Made by a program: the position numbers and the translations under genes. From the NCBI GenBank assembly GCA_017619905.1, contig JAFZRK010000097.1, forward strand, positions 1 through 13,210: DNA of 13,210 nt, in the 5' to 3' direction. The DNA is from Bacillota bacterium. GTDB taxonomy: Bacteria > Bacillota > Clostridia > Peptostreptococcales > Anaerovoracaceae. Shown here piece after piece: positions 1 to 6,404 of this stretch. The notes beneath the pieces are model-generated. The model ran no database searches and was not told where the DNA came from. It saw nothing but the letters and a program-made list of their open reading frames with translations. The first letter of the stretch is position 1; each line of letters begins with the position of its first letter.

Positions 1-2588
1 ATTCCAGCTACGGCAACCAGATAGGACTTGCCACGGGCATAGTAGACGAGCTCTACCATCCCGGCTACGCCGCAAAGCACATGGAGATAGGCGCAGTAAT
101 AGCTGCCGCTCCCGAGGAGAACGTGCGCAGGGAAAGGCCCGAGGCCGGTGACGTCGTTATACTGCTGGGCGGAAGCACCGGACGCGACGGCATAGGCGGA
201 GCTACCGGTTCCTCCAAGGCCCACGACGTGCACTCCGTGGAGAACTGCGGAGCTGAGGTCCAGAAAGGAAACGCCCCGGAGGAGAGAAAGCTCCAGCGTT
301 TGTTCCGCAACCCCAAGGCATCAAAGCTCATAAAGCGCTGCAACGACTTCGGTGCGGGCGGCGTGTCCGTTGCTATTGGAGAGCTTGCTGACGGTCTCAG
401 CGTGGATCTTAACGCGGTGCCCAAGAAGTACGAAGGTCTGGACGGCACCGAACTTGCAATAAGCGAGAGTCAGGAGAGAATGGCCGTCGTGGTCGCATCG
501 AAGGACCTTAAGACCTTTCTGGATCTGGCCGCCGCGGAGAACCTGCAGGCCGTAAAGGTGGCTGAAGTCACCGAGGATCCACGGCTGGTGCTCAACTGGA
601 ACGGCGAAAAGATCGTAGACTTAAGCCGCGAGTTCCTCAACTCCAACGGCGCGGAAAAGCACATAGACGTGGAGGTAAAGAAGACCTGGTCCGCAAGGCG
701 CAAGATTCTGGGCGAGACCTTCGCGGAGAAATACATAAACATGGCGGAGAGTCTGAACTGCTGCTCCAGGCGCGGACTGTCGGAGCGCTTCGACTCCACC
801 ATAGGCGCGGGCACCGTTCTGATGCCCTTCGGCGGTAAGAACCAGCTGACCCCGATACAGGCCATGGTCCACAAGATATCCGTGGAGGACAGGGACACCG
901 ATACATGCTCGCTGATGTCCTGGGGCTACAACCCCTTCCTGACCGAGAGCTCGCCTTATCACGGCGCGTACACGGCGGTGGTGGAATCCGTCAGCAAGCT
1001 GGTGGCTACCGGCGCGGAGTACAAGGACGTATATCTTACGTTCCAGGAGTACTTCGAAAAGCTGGGCCGCGACAGCGAAAAGTGGGGCAAGCCGCTGGCT
1101 GCTCTGCTGGGCGCTTTCAGGGCGCAGAAGGAGCTGGGAGTGGCCGCGATAGGCGGCAAGGACTCCATGAGCGGATCCTTCGAGGATATACACGTACCGC
1201 CGACGCTGGTGTCGTTCGCGGTAACTGACGAAAAGATAGATAACATCATGTCGCCGGAGTTCAAGGAGGCCGGAACCACCGTGCTCCGCATCTCCCCGCG
1301 GCTCGGAAAGGACGGTCTGCCGGAGGCGTCGTCTCTGCTCGACCTGTTCAAATACGTCAACATGCTGCAGCGCTGCGGAGCTATTCAGGCCTGCTGGGCG
1401 CCGAGCATGGGCGGCACCGCGGAAGCGATCTTCAAGATGTGCATAGGCAACGGTCTGGGCTTCAGGTTCGAAGACGGACTGGCGGCCGTGGACAGCCGTC
1501 TGTTCAACTACGACTACGGCAGCTTCATAGTGGAGATGGGCGAGGCGCCGGACGGCATCTTCTCCGAGGGGCAGCTCCCCGACGGCGTGTCCGTGGGCTT
1601 CCTTGGACGCACCACCGCGGACGGCATAATACGCCTGGGCGAGGAAGAAGTGAGCGTCGCCATGATAAGCGCCGCCTACGAAGGCAAGCTGGAGGACATC
1701 TACAACTGCAACATAAAGCAGGAGATAGGACCGGTAGAGAACGTCACCTACAAGGCCGACAGCTGGCCGACCCCGCTTGTTAAGAGCGCAAAGCCGCGCA
1801 TACTCATACCGGTCTTCCCGGGAACAAACTGCGAATACGACAGCGCCAAGGCGGCCGCGTCTGCAGGACTGGATCCGCAGATAATGGTCATCCGAAACCT
1901 CAGCGCGGCAGACGTTTCTGCAAGCGTGGAAGAGTTCGCGAAGGCGGCTGCTGAGTCGCAGATCATATTCATACCGGGCGGTTTCTCCGGCGGCGACGAG
2001 CCGGAAGGCAGCGCCAAGTTCATAACCGCTTTTTTCAGAAACGGCGCGGTAAAAGAGCAGGTGACCAAGCTCCTGGAGGAGCGCGACGGTCTGATGCTGG
2101 GCATCTGCAACGGCTTCCAGGCATTGGTAAAGCTGGGTCTCGTGCCCTACGGAAAGATAATGGACACCGACGCGGACAGTCCGACGCTTACGTTCAACGT
2201 AATAGCGCGCCACCAGTCCAAGATAGTGCGCACACGCGTTGCCAGCAACAAGTCTCCGTGGCTCGCGCTCACGCAGCCCGGCGATATCTACAACGTGCCT
2301 ATCTCTCACGGCGAGGGCCGCTTCATCGCGAACGACGCCGTGCTCGCTGAGCTCATAAAGAACGGCCAGATAGCCACCCAGTACGTGGATCTGGACGGCA
2401 TGGCCAGCGCGGACGTAAGCTTCAACCCCAATGGTTCGGCAATGGCGATCGAAGGCATCACCAGCCCGGACGGCAGGGTGCTGGGCAAGATGGGCCACTC
2501 CGAAAGAACAGGCGTGGGACTTTACAAAAACGTTCCCGGCGACTATGATATAAAGCTGTTCAAGGCAGCAAAGGAGTACTTCAAATAG
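1..2588 (+). CDS. purL: Phosphoribosylformylglycinamidine synthase, fused synthetase-glutaminase form (5' end outside window)
   Basis: The enzyme makes FGAM from FGAR, glutamine and ATP, the fourth step of cytosolic purine synthesis. The reading frame is open from base 3, so the ATG at 81 is internal and the true start lies upstream. About 861 residues are visible; single-chain PurL enzymes usually have about 1200-1300. The visible part begins in the synthetase core, with GGSTGRDGIGGATG (from about 168) and the second-half motif GGKDSMSG (about 1153-1176). From about 1795 it continues into a class I glutaminase domain with the nucleophile motif GICNGFQ (Cys codon 2106-2108) and GHSER near the C-terminus, giving catalytic His (2496-2498) and Glu (2502-2504). 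This fused layout is what shows it is not the split PurS/PurL/PurQ type. No frameshift is seen. It ends in TAG, which overlaps the ribosome binding site of the next gene. Confidence 0.96.
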   Translation, partial: SSYGNQIGLATGIVDELYHPGYAAKHMEIGAVIAAAPEENVRRERPEAGDVVILLGGSTGRDGIGGATGSSKAHDVHSVENCGAEVQKGNAPEERKLQRLFRNPKASKLIKRCNDFGAGGVSVAIGELADGLSVDLNAVPKKYEGLDGTELAISESQERMAVVVASKDLKTFLDLAAAENLQAVKVAEVTEDPRLVLNWNGEKIVDLSREFLNSNGAEKHIDVEVKKTWSARRKILGETFAEKYINMAESLNCCSRRGLSERFDSTIGAGTVLMPFGGKNQLTPIQAMVHKISVEDRDTDTCSLMSWGYNPFLTESSPYHGAYTAVVESVSKLVATGAEYKDVYLTFQEYFEKLGRDSEKWGKPLAALLGAFRAQKELGVAAIGGKDSMSGSFEDIHVPPTLVSFAVTDEKIDNIMSPEFKEAGTTVLRISPRLGKDGLPEASSLLDLFKYVNMLQRCGAIQACWAPSMGGTAEAIFKMCIGNGLGFRFEDGLAAVDSRLFNYDYGSFIVEMGEAPDGIFSEGQLPDGVSVGFLGRTTADGIIRLGEEEVSVAMISAAYEGKLEDIYNCNIKQEIGPVENVTYKADSWPTPLVKSAKPRILIPVFPGTNCEYDSAKAAASAGLDPQIMVIRNLSAADVSASVEEFAKAAAESQIIFIPGGFSGGDEPEGSAKFITAFFRNGAVKEQVTKLLEERDGLMLGICNGFQALVKLGLVPYGKIMDTDADSPTLTFNVIARHQSKIVRTRVASNKSPWLALTQPGDIYNVPISHGEGRFIANDAVLAELIKNGQIATQYVDLDGMASADVSFNPNGSAMAIEGITSPDGRVLGKMGHSERTGVGLYKNVPGDYDIKLFKAAKEYFK

Positions 2589-2597
2589 GAGGTCAAA

Positions 2598-3245
2598 ATG
2601 TTTCCTAACGCACTAGATGGAATTAAAAAGATAAGAACGGCGGAGCTGCTGGTACTTATAACCGCGGTAATAGCGCTGGTCCTGGGCGGCCTTACGCTGG
2701 GCGCAGGCAGATCCAATAATACCGATGTCATAAACGGCGCGACCGTTGCCGGCGCCGGAGTGCTCGGAGTGATATCCGCGGTGCTTCTGCTCGTGGCTTT
2801 CATCCTGGACCTGATAGGGCTCAGCAGAGCGTCCAAGGACGAGAAGAGCTTCAAGAACGCTCTCATGCTTACGCTGGCAGGCATAGTTCTCAGCGTAGTC
2901 ACCGGAGCGCTTACCAAGAACGCCACCGTCAGCGCAATCATCAGCACGGTAAACGATCTTATCAGCGTCGCGGTATTCGTAATGGTGGTCCGCGGAATCA
3001 TGAACCTTGCCGGCAAACTCGACAGGGAAGATATCCAGAAGAAGGGCGCCGGTCTGATCAAGACCATGGCAGCCGTCTACGTTCTGGGCATAATCGCCGC
3101 TCTGGTCGCCACGCTCCTGCAGAGGAACCAGACGACCCTGACGATAGCGGGCATCCTGCTCATAGTCAGCGGGGTGCTGGAGATCATCGTCTTCCTTACC
3201 TACTTCGGATATCTCGGCAAAGCCGTAAAGATGCTGGAGAAATAA
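2598..3245 (+). CDS. Six-helix membrane protein of unknown function
   Basis: A 215-residue protein I cannot assign to a named family. It has about six hydrophobic segments, near residues 17-36, 48-73, 88-107, 112-135, 155-175 and 181-205, joined by short charged loops such as SRASKDEKSF and KLDREDIQKK. There is no signal peptidase site and no visible catalytic motif. The start is set by a strong AGGAGGT at 2587-2593, four bases before the ATG. This ribosome binding site overlaps the purL stop codon, so the two are probably cotranscribed and translationally coupled. A strong intrinsic terminator follows the gene. Nothing in the sequence ties it to purine synthesis, so the coupling may reflect only shared expression. 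Confidence 0.85.
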   Translation: MFPNALDGIKKIRTAELLVLITAVIALVLGGLTLGAGRSNNTDVINGATVAGAGVLGVISAVLLLVAFILDLIGLSRASKDEKSFKNALMLTLAGIVLSVVTGALTKNATVSAIISTVNDLISVAVFVMVVRGIMNLAGKLDREDIQKKGAGLIKTMAAVYVLGIIAALVATLLQRNQTTLTIAGILLIVSGVLEIIVFLTYFGYLGKAVKMLEK

Positions 3246-3265
3246 AGCAACATATCGATAGTCTG

Positions 3266-3300
3266 CGGATGTCGGAACAAGCGGTTCCGGCATCCGTTTT
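3266..3300 (+). terminator. Intrinsic terminator after the membrane protein gene
   Basis: Bases 3266-3278 pair with 3284-3296 in a 13-bp stem with one G-U pair and a 5-nt loop (AAGCG), followed by TTTT. It lies 20 bases after the stop codon at 3245 and just before the Shine-Dalgarno of the next gene, so it probably ends or attenuates the purL transcript. Confidence 0.8.
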
Positions 3301-3318
3301 CATACAAGGAGGTCCGCA

Positions 3319-3630
3319 ATGAACAGGATAGAACGCATAATGCAGATGGAGGACTGTCTGGATACGTCGGCATCGGCTGTCAGGAAGCTGGAGGCGGCGC
3401 TGGACGAATACGAGGCTGCGCAGAAGCAGTACAAGCGGCTTAGCGACTATTACGGCAGCGCTCAGTGGATGAGGGACTACGAGGCCGACGAGGCAGGCAA
3501 ACTGCCGAAGGAAATAAAGCGCGGAGTGCTGTCGGAGGACGCCGTCTACGACCTAATCATAGAGAACCGCGAACTGGTCATCCGCATGCTGAAACTGGCG
3601 ACGGCCGCGCTGGAAGGCAACGTGCTGTGA
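3319..3630 (+). CDS. Small DUF4298-like helical protein
   Basis: A 103-residue, soluble, mostly helical protein. The N-terminal half (residues 1-45) is a charged amphipathic helix region with heptad-like spacing of leucines. The centre carries YYGSAQWMRDYEADEAGKLP, followed by KRGVLSEDAVYDLI and NRELVIRML. These are the features I associate with the DUF4298 family, whose members are about 100 residues long and have no known function. The assignment is from memory of the family pattern, not a search. The start is fixed by AAGGAGGT at 3306-3313, five bases before the ATG. It follows the terminator at 3266-3300, so it depends on read-through or on a promoter I could not identify. A weak hairpin (AAACG-GCTG-CGTTT, 3649-3662) follows the gene and may act as a poor terminator. 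Confidence 0.85.
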   Translation: MNRIERIMQMEDCLDTSASAVRKLEAALDEYEAAQKQYKRLSDYYGSAQWMRDYEADEAGKLPKEIKRGVLSEDAVYDLIIENRELVIRMLKLATAALEGNVL

Positions 3631-3664
3631 GTGTAAAGACAAAGCATCAAACGGCTGCGTTTTA

Positions 3665-3693
3665 TTGACTTTTTGCAGTTCATCTGCTATATT
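3665..3693 (+). promoter_or_regulatory. Promoter of the putative antitoxin RNA
   Basis: TTGACT (3665-3670) and TATATT (3688-3693) are separated by exactly 17 bases, close to the ideal sigma-A promoter. Transcription would begin near 3700. No ribosome binding site or ORF follows; instead a compact RNA with a terminator does. Confidence 0.75.
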
Positions 3694-3695
3694 TT

Positions 3696-3730
3696 AAAAC
3701 GAAAAGAGGCACTGCCGACAGGCGGTCCTC
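3696..3730 (-). terminator. Terminator of the toxin mRNA
   Basis: Read on the - strand, the hairpin at 3730-3706 (4 bp, then 6 paired positions around a TGTC loop, one bulge, one A-C mismatch) is followed by TTTTCGTTTT. This would end the toxin transcript near 3697 and make it fully overlap the antitoxin RNA. Confidence 0.55.
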
Positions 3731-3797
3731 CCTTCGGAAGTTGATCACATAGTGACCGCGTTCCCCTGGTCAGGTTTGGCGGTCACTTGTGTTTTTT
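3700..3797 (+). ncRNA. Putative antisense antitoxin RNA of a type I toxin-antitoxin locus
   Basis: A predicted RNA of about 98 nt runs from the promoter at 3665-3693 to a strong terminator. Its 5' part folds into GAGG-c-ACTGCC, loop GACA, GGCGGT-CCTC (3706-3730). Its 3' part is a terminator: 3746-3749 plus 3751-3759 pair with 3779-3791 in 13 bp with one bulged U (3750) and a 19-nt loop, followed directly by TTTTTT (3792-3797). It is transcribed towards the toxin gene and is antisense to the last codons and the whole 3' UTR of that gene. By analogy with TxpA/RatA and Fst/RNAII, it would pair with the toxin mRNA to block translation or trigger decay. It also shares GTCCTCC (3726-3732 region) with the + strand copy of the toxin leader (about 3932-3938), so a second pairing site is possible. 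The role is inferred from layout. Confidence 0.65.
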
Positions 3798-3878
3798 GAT
3801 ATAGTATCCAAGCGTAAAGCCTGCCATAAAGCAGCTAATACACAGACCCAGTAAGGTCATAATATCAGTCAGGCCCAT
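3783..3878 (-). CDS. Small hydrophobic peptide, putative type I toxin
   Basis: A 31-residue peptide, MGLTDIMTLLGLCISCF followed by MAGFTLGYYIKKHK. Residues about 5-26 form one transmembrane helix and the C-terminus is basic (KKHK), the usual design of Fst/TxpA/holin-like toxins that insert in the membrane. The ATG at 3878 is chosen because AAAGGGGGTG (3894-3885), one mismatch from a perfect Shine-Dalgarno, sits six bases upstream; an in-frame ATG at 3884 is too close to it. A promoter at 4008-3981 would give a leader of nearly 100 nt, typical of translationally controlled toxins. The stop codon lies inside the antitoxin RNA's terminator. A free-standing small membrane peptide is possible, but the convergent RNA argues for a toxin. 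No toxicity can be read from sequence. Confidence 0.65.
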   Translation of the reverse strand: MGLTDIMTLLGLCISCFMAGFTLGYYIKKHK

Positions 3879-3974
3879 TATCATCACCCCCTTTCCGCCA
3901 TAAGGGCATTCAGAGGGCACAATCGCCCTCCGTCCTCCGAAGGGCATACCGCCTGCCGCTGTCTGCAGCGCCGT
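3879..3974 (-). other. Structured leader of the putative toxin mRNA
   Basis: The 5' UTR of about 95 nt contains a perfect 6-bp hairpin (GAGGGC/GCCCTC, 3913-3918 with 3925-3930, 6-nt loop). The hairpin is flanked by two direct copies of AAGGGCAT in + strand notation (3902-3909 and 3940-3947), which are C-rich/G-rich elements that could pair with or hide the G-rich Shine-Dalgarno. Such long folded leaders are usual for type I toxins. The fold was read by hand. Confidence 0.45.
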
Positions 3975-3980
3975 AATGCC

Positions 3981-4008
3981 ATTATACTGAAGCGTCTGAA
4001 AAAGTCAT
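3981..4008 (-). promoter_or_regulatory. Promoter of the putative toxin mRNA
   Basis: On the - strand, ATGACT (4008-4003) and a perfect TATAAT (3986-3981) are 16 bases apart. Transcription would begin near 3974. The -10 box is consensus; the -35 matches four of six positions. Confidence 0.55.
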
Positions 4009-4050
4009 CGTTTCGGAGCAAAGTGTGTACCGTTTTTGACTAAACTCTTC

Positions 4051-4085
4051 GCGGTAATGATTTTTACCGCCGGATATGATACAAT
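4051..4085 (+). promoter_or_regulatory. Possible promoter and inverted repeat upstream of the ACT/UPF0210 genes
   Basis: A perfect 7-bp inverted repeat, GCGGTAA (4051-4057) and TTACCGC (4064-4070), encloses six bases. A -10-like TACAAT (4080-4085) lies downstream with a weak ATGATT (4057-4062) 17 bases before it. A TTGACT at 4036-4041 is too far away to be its -35. If the promoter is real, the repeat overlaps the -35 and could be an operator. It has no U-tract and so is not a terminator. Confidence 0.35.
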
Positions 4086-4126
4086 AAAATATCAACTTAT
4101 TAAGAAATAACTCAGAGGTCATTCTT

Positions 4127-4399
4127 ATGAAAAAATGTATTTTGAGCGTCGTCGGCAAGGATAAGGTCGGCATCACCGCGGGAGTCTGCAGCGTTCTGGC
4201 AAACGCGCAGGTGAACATCCTGGACATCAACCAGACCATACTTCAGGAGTACTTCACCATGGTCGTCCTGGTGGACATAGATACCAGCGATCTGGGCTTC
4301 GGCGAGATAGCCGAACGCCTGGAGGCCTACGGCAGGGAGAGCGGCATGGAGATCCACATCCAGCGCGAGGAGATCTTCGACGCCATGCACAGGATCTAG
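4127..4399 (+). CDS. ACT-domain protein, UPF0237 family
   Basis: A 90-residue protein made of a single ACT domain, a small ligand-binding beta-alpha-beta fold often used to sense amino acids. It starts CILSVVGKDKVGITAGVCSVLA, the beta1-loop-alpha1 part where ACT domains bind ligand at dimer interfaces. It continues with NILDINQTILQEYFTM and the C-terminal strand MEIHIQREEIFDAMHRI. Length and pattern fit the UPF0237 family, which is almost always next to UPF0210, as here. The ligand is unknown. AGAGGT (4114-4119) sits seven bases before the ATG. The stop codon overlaps the next gene's Shine-Dalgarno, so the two are coexpressed. It probably senses a metabolite and modulates its partner, but that is inference. 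Confidence 0.93.
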   Translation: MKKCILSVVGKDKVGITAGVCSVLANAQVNILDINQTILQEYFTMVVLVDIDTSDLGFGEIAERLEAYGRESGMEIHIQREEIFDAMHRI

Positions 4400-4412
4400 G
4401 AGGTAGACAGCG

Positions 4413-5771
4413 ATGCTAAGTGCCAGCGAGATCCTTTCCACAGTAGAAATGATCAGCCAGCAGCACCTGGACATACGCACGGTCACAATGGGCATATCGC
4501 TTCGTGACTGCTGTGATTCTGACCCGGCTGCCTGCGCGGACAAGATATACGAAAAGATATGCCGCAAAGCTGAAAAACTGGTGCCTACGGCTCAGGCCAT
4601 AGAGCGCGAGTTCGGCATACCAATAATCAACAAGCGCGTTTCCGTAACGCCTATAGCCATCGCCTGCGAGAGCAGCGACACGGAAGACTACGTGCCGTTC
4701 GCCAAGGCCATGGACCGCGCCGCGGACGCACTCGGAATAGACTTCATCGGCGGTTTCTCCGCGCTGGTGCAGAAGGGCTACACCGGCGGAGATCACGCAC
4801 TCATTAACTCTATACCGGAAGCCCTGGCGAGCACCAACAAGGTGTGCGCTTCCGTAAACATCGGCTCCACCAAGGCGGGCATCAACATGAACGCCGTTGC
4901 GGAGATGGGACGCATCATAAAGAAGGCGGCGGAGCTGACCGCGGACAAGGGCGGCTTTGCGTGCGCCAAACTGGTGGTGTTCTGCAATGCGGTGGAGGAC
5001 AATCCGTTCATGGCGGGCGCGTTCCACGGCGTGGGCGAACCCGGCTGCGTCATAAACGTAGGCGTTTCCGGCCCCGGAGTGGTGCACCATGCGCTGCAGA
5101 GCTGCAAGGGCCAGCCCATAGACGTCGTCGCTGAGACCATAAAGCGCACGGCGTTCCGCGTTACACGGATGGGTCAGCTGGTGGCGCAGGAAGCGTCGGC
5201 CCGGCTCAACGTGCCTTTCGGCATAGTGGACCTGTCGCTGGCTCCTACGCCTGCGGTAGGCGACAGCGTCGCGGACATACTGGAAGAGATGGGCCTTGAG
5301 AGCGTAGGCGCTCCCGGTACCACTGCCGCACTTGCGCTGCTCAACGACGCGGTGAAGAAGGGCGGAGTAATGGCTTCGTCCAACGTGGGCGGTCTGTCCG
5401 GCGCCTTCATACCGGTATCCGAGGACGCAGGCATGATACGCGCCGCAAAGAGCGGAGCCCTCACCATAGAAAAACTGGAGGCCATGACCTGCGTATGCTC
5501 CGTGGGCCTGGACATGATAGCGGTGCCCGGCGACACTTCCGCGGAGACCATCTCCGGAATAATCGCGGACGAAGCCGCCATAGGAATGATCAACAGCAAG
5601 ACCACTGCGGTAAGGATAATCCCCGCGCCCGGCTGCGGCGTAGGCGACGTGGTGGAGTTCGGAGGACTTCTGGGCTCCGCGCCGGTCATCCCGGTCAATA
5701 CCAGATCCTGCAAGGAGCTGGTGGACCGCGGCGGAAGGATCCCCGCGCCTATTCACAGTCTCAGGAACTAA
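4413..5771 (+). CDS. UPF0210 / DUF711 (PFL) family protein
   Basis: A 452-residue cytosolic protein of full family length. Recognisable conserved blocks are the N-terminal MISQQHLDIRTVTMGISLRD, NIGSTKAGINMNAV, VGVSGPGVVHHAL, FRVTRMGQLVA, GAPGTTAALALLNDAVKKGG and SNVGGLSGAFIPVSED. The many glycines and conserved polar loops resemble glycyl-radical/PFL-like folds, hence the family nickname. However, I see no glycyl radical motif of the RVxGY type, and the biochemical function is unknown. AGGAGGT (4398-4404) overlaps the stop codon of the upstream ACT gene, eight bases before the ATG. The pair forms a two-gene operon conserved in many bacteria and archaea. Confidence 0.93.
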   Translation: MLSASEILSTVEMISQQHLDIRTVTMGISLRDCCDSDPAACADKIYEKICRKAEKLVPTAQAIEREFGIPIINKRVSVTPIAIACESSDTEDYVPFAKAMDRAADALGIDFIGGFSALVQKGYTGGDHALINSIPEALASTNKVCASVNIGSTKAGINMNAVAEMGRIIKKAAELTADKGGFACAKLVVFCNAVEDNPFMAGAFHGVGEPGCVINVGVSGPGVVHHALQSCKGQPIDVVAETIKRTAFRVTRMGQLVAQEASARLNVPFGIVDLSLAPTPAVGDSVADILEEMGLESVGAPGTTAALALLNDAVKKGGVMASSNVGGLSGAFIPVSEDAGMIRAAKSGALTIEKLEAMTCVCSVGLDMIAVPGDTSAETISGIIADEAAIGMINSKTTAVRIIPAPGCGVGDVVEFGGLLGSAPVIPVNTRSCKELVDRGGRIPAPIHSLRN

Positions 5772-5822
5772 AGGCACGTCCAGTCCGGGAGACCGGATCT
5801 AACGTCTGCAGAAAGGCCGCGA

Positions 5823-6404
5823 ATGACTAACAGTTCTAAAAAAACATACTGTCTGGTGATCACCGGCATACTGCTTGCGGTCGGGCTGGTACTGCCGTTT
5901 CTGACGGGGCAGATCCAGGCGGTCGCCAAGGTGATAAGCCCTCTGCACATACCCGTTCTTATCTGCGGCCTTTGCTGCGGATGGAAGTGGGGGCTGGGGC
6001 TTGGCGTAGTGCTGCCGCTTCTGCGGAGCCTGCTGTTCGGCATGCCGCCGTTCCCCGCGAGCGCGCTTCCCATGGCTTTTGAGCTTGCGGTCTACGGACT
6101 TCTGACAGGGCTCATATACGCGGCGCTCCTTAAGAATAAAAAGGGCGGGAGCCACCTTCCGAAGATATATCTGGCGCTCGTCCCCGCAATGATACTGGGA
6201 CGGCTCGCCGGCGGAGCTGCCAAGGCGCTGTTCATAAGCGCAGGAATCATCGGCAGCAGTTCGCCCTATACCTTCGCGGCGTTCTTCTCCGCGTACTTTG
6301 CGTCCACGGCGGTGGGCGCAGTTATACATCTGATACTGGTCCCGGCGGTGGTCCTCGCCATAGAAAAGGCGGGCCTGTCGCCCATGACCGGAGGCAAAAG
6401 ATGA
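5823..6404 (+). CDS. Probable ECF-transporter S component (substrate unknown)
   Basis: A 193-residue integral membrane protein with about five or six hydrophobic segments (near residues 9-28, 38-54, 56-72, 84-103, 113-135 and 145-178). Length, helix count and the central HIPVLICGLCCGWKWGLGLG then PLLRSLLFGMPPFP pattern fit the substrate-binding S component of energy-coupling factor vitamin transporters. These bind a vitamin or metabolite and need a shared EcfA/A'/T module, which is not in this window. The substrate cannot be read: no thiamin, biotin or riboflavin S-component signature is clear to me. AAAGG (5812-5816) lies six bases before the ATG. A short hairpin with a GAGA tetraloop (5783-5798) precedes the gene. 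It overlaps the next gene by four bases (ATGA), so the pair is translationally coupled. Confidence 0.75.
   Translation: MTNSSKKTYCLVITGILLAVGLVLPFLTGQIQAVAKVISPLHIPVLICGLCCGWKWGLGLGVVLPLLRSLLFGMPPFPASALPMAFELAVYGLLTGLIYAALLKNKKGGSHLPKIYLALVPAMILGRLAGGAAKALFISAGIIGSSSPYTFAAFFSAYFASTAVGAVIHLILVPAVVLAIEKAGLSPMTGGKR

Noticed and set aside
621..2498. A 625-codon open frame on the - strand across purL
   Set aside because: It lies wholly inside a clear PurL coding region, has no ribosome binding site, and its translation has no family pattern. It arises from GC-rich third positions.
4416..5777. A 453-codon open frame on the - strand across the UPF0210 gene
   Set aside because: It mirrors the real gene almost exactly, is rich in Arg/His/Tyr without domain pattern and has no start signal, so it is a shadow.
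5783..5798. Hairpin TCCGG-GAGA-CCGGA before the ECF S-component gene
   Set aside because: The stem is only 5-6 bp with no U-tract or conserved riboswitch core. The 51-base gap is too small for a vitamin riboswitch, so I do not call it regulatory.
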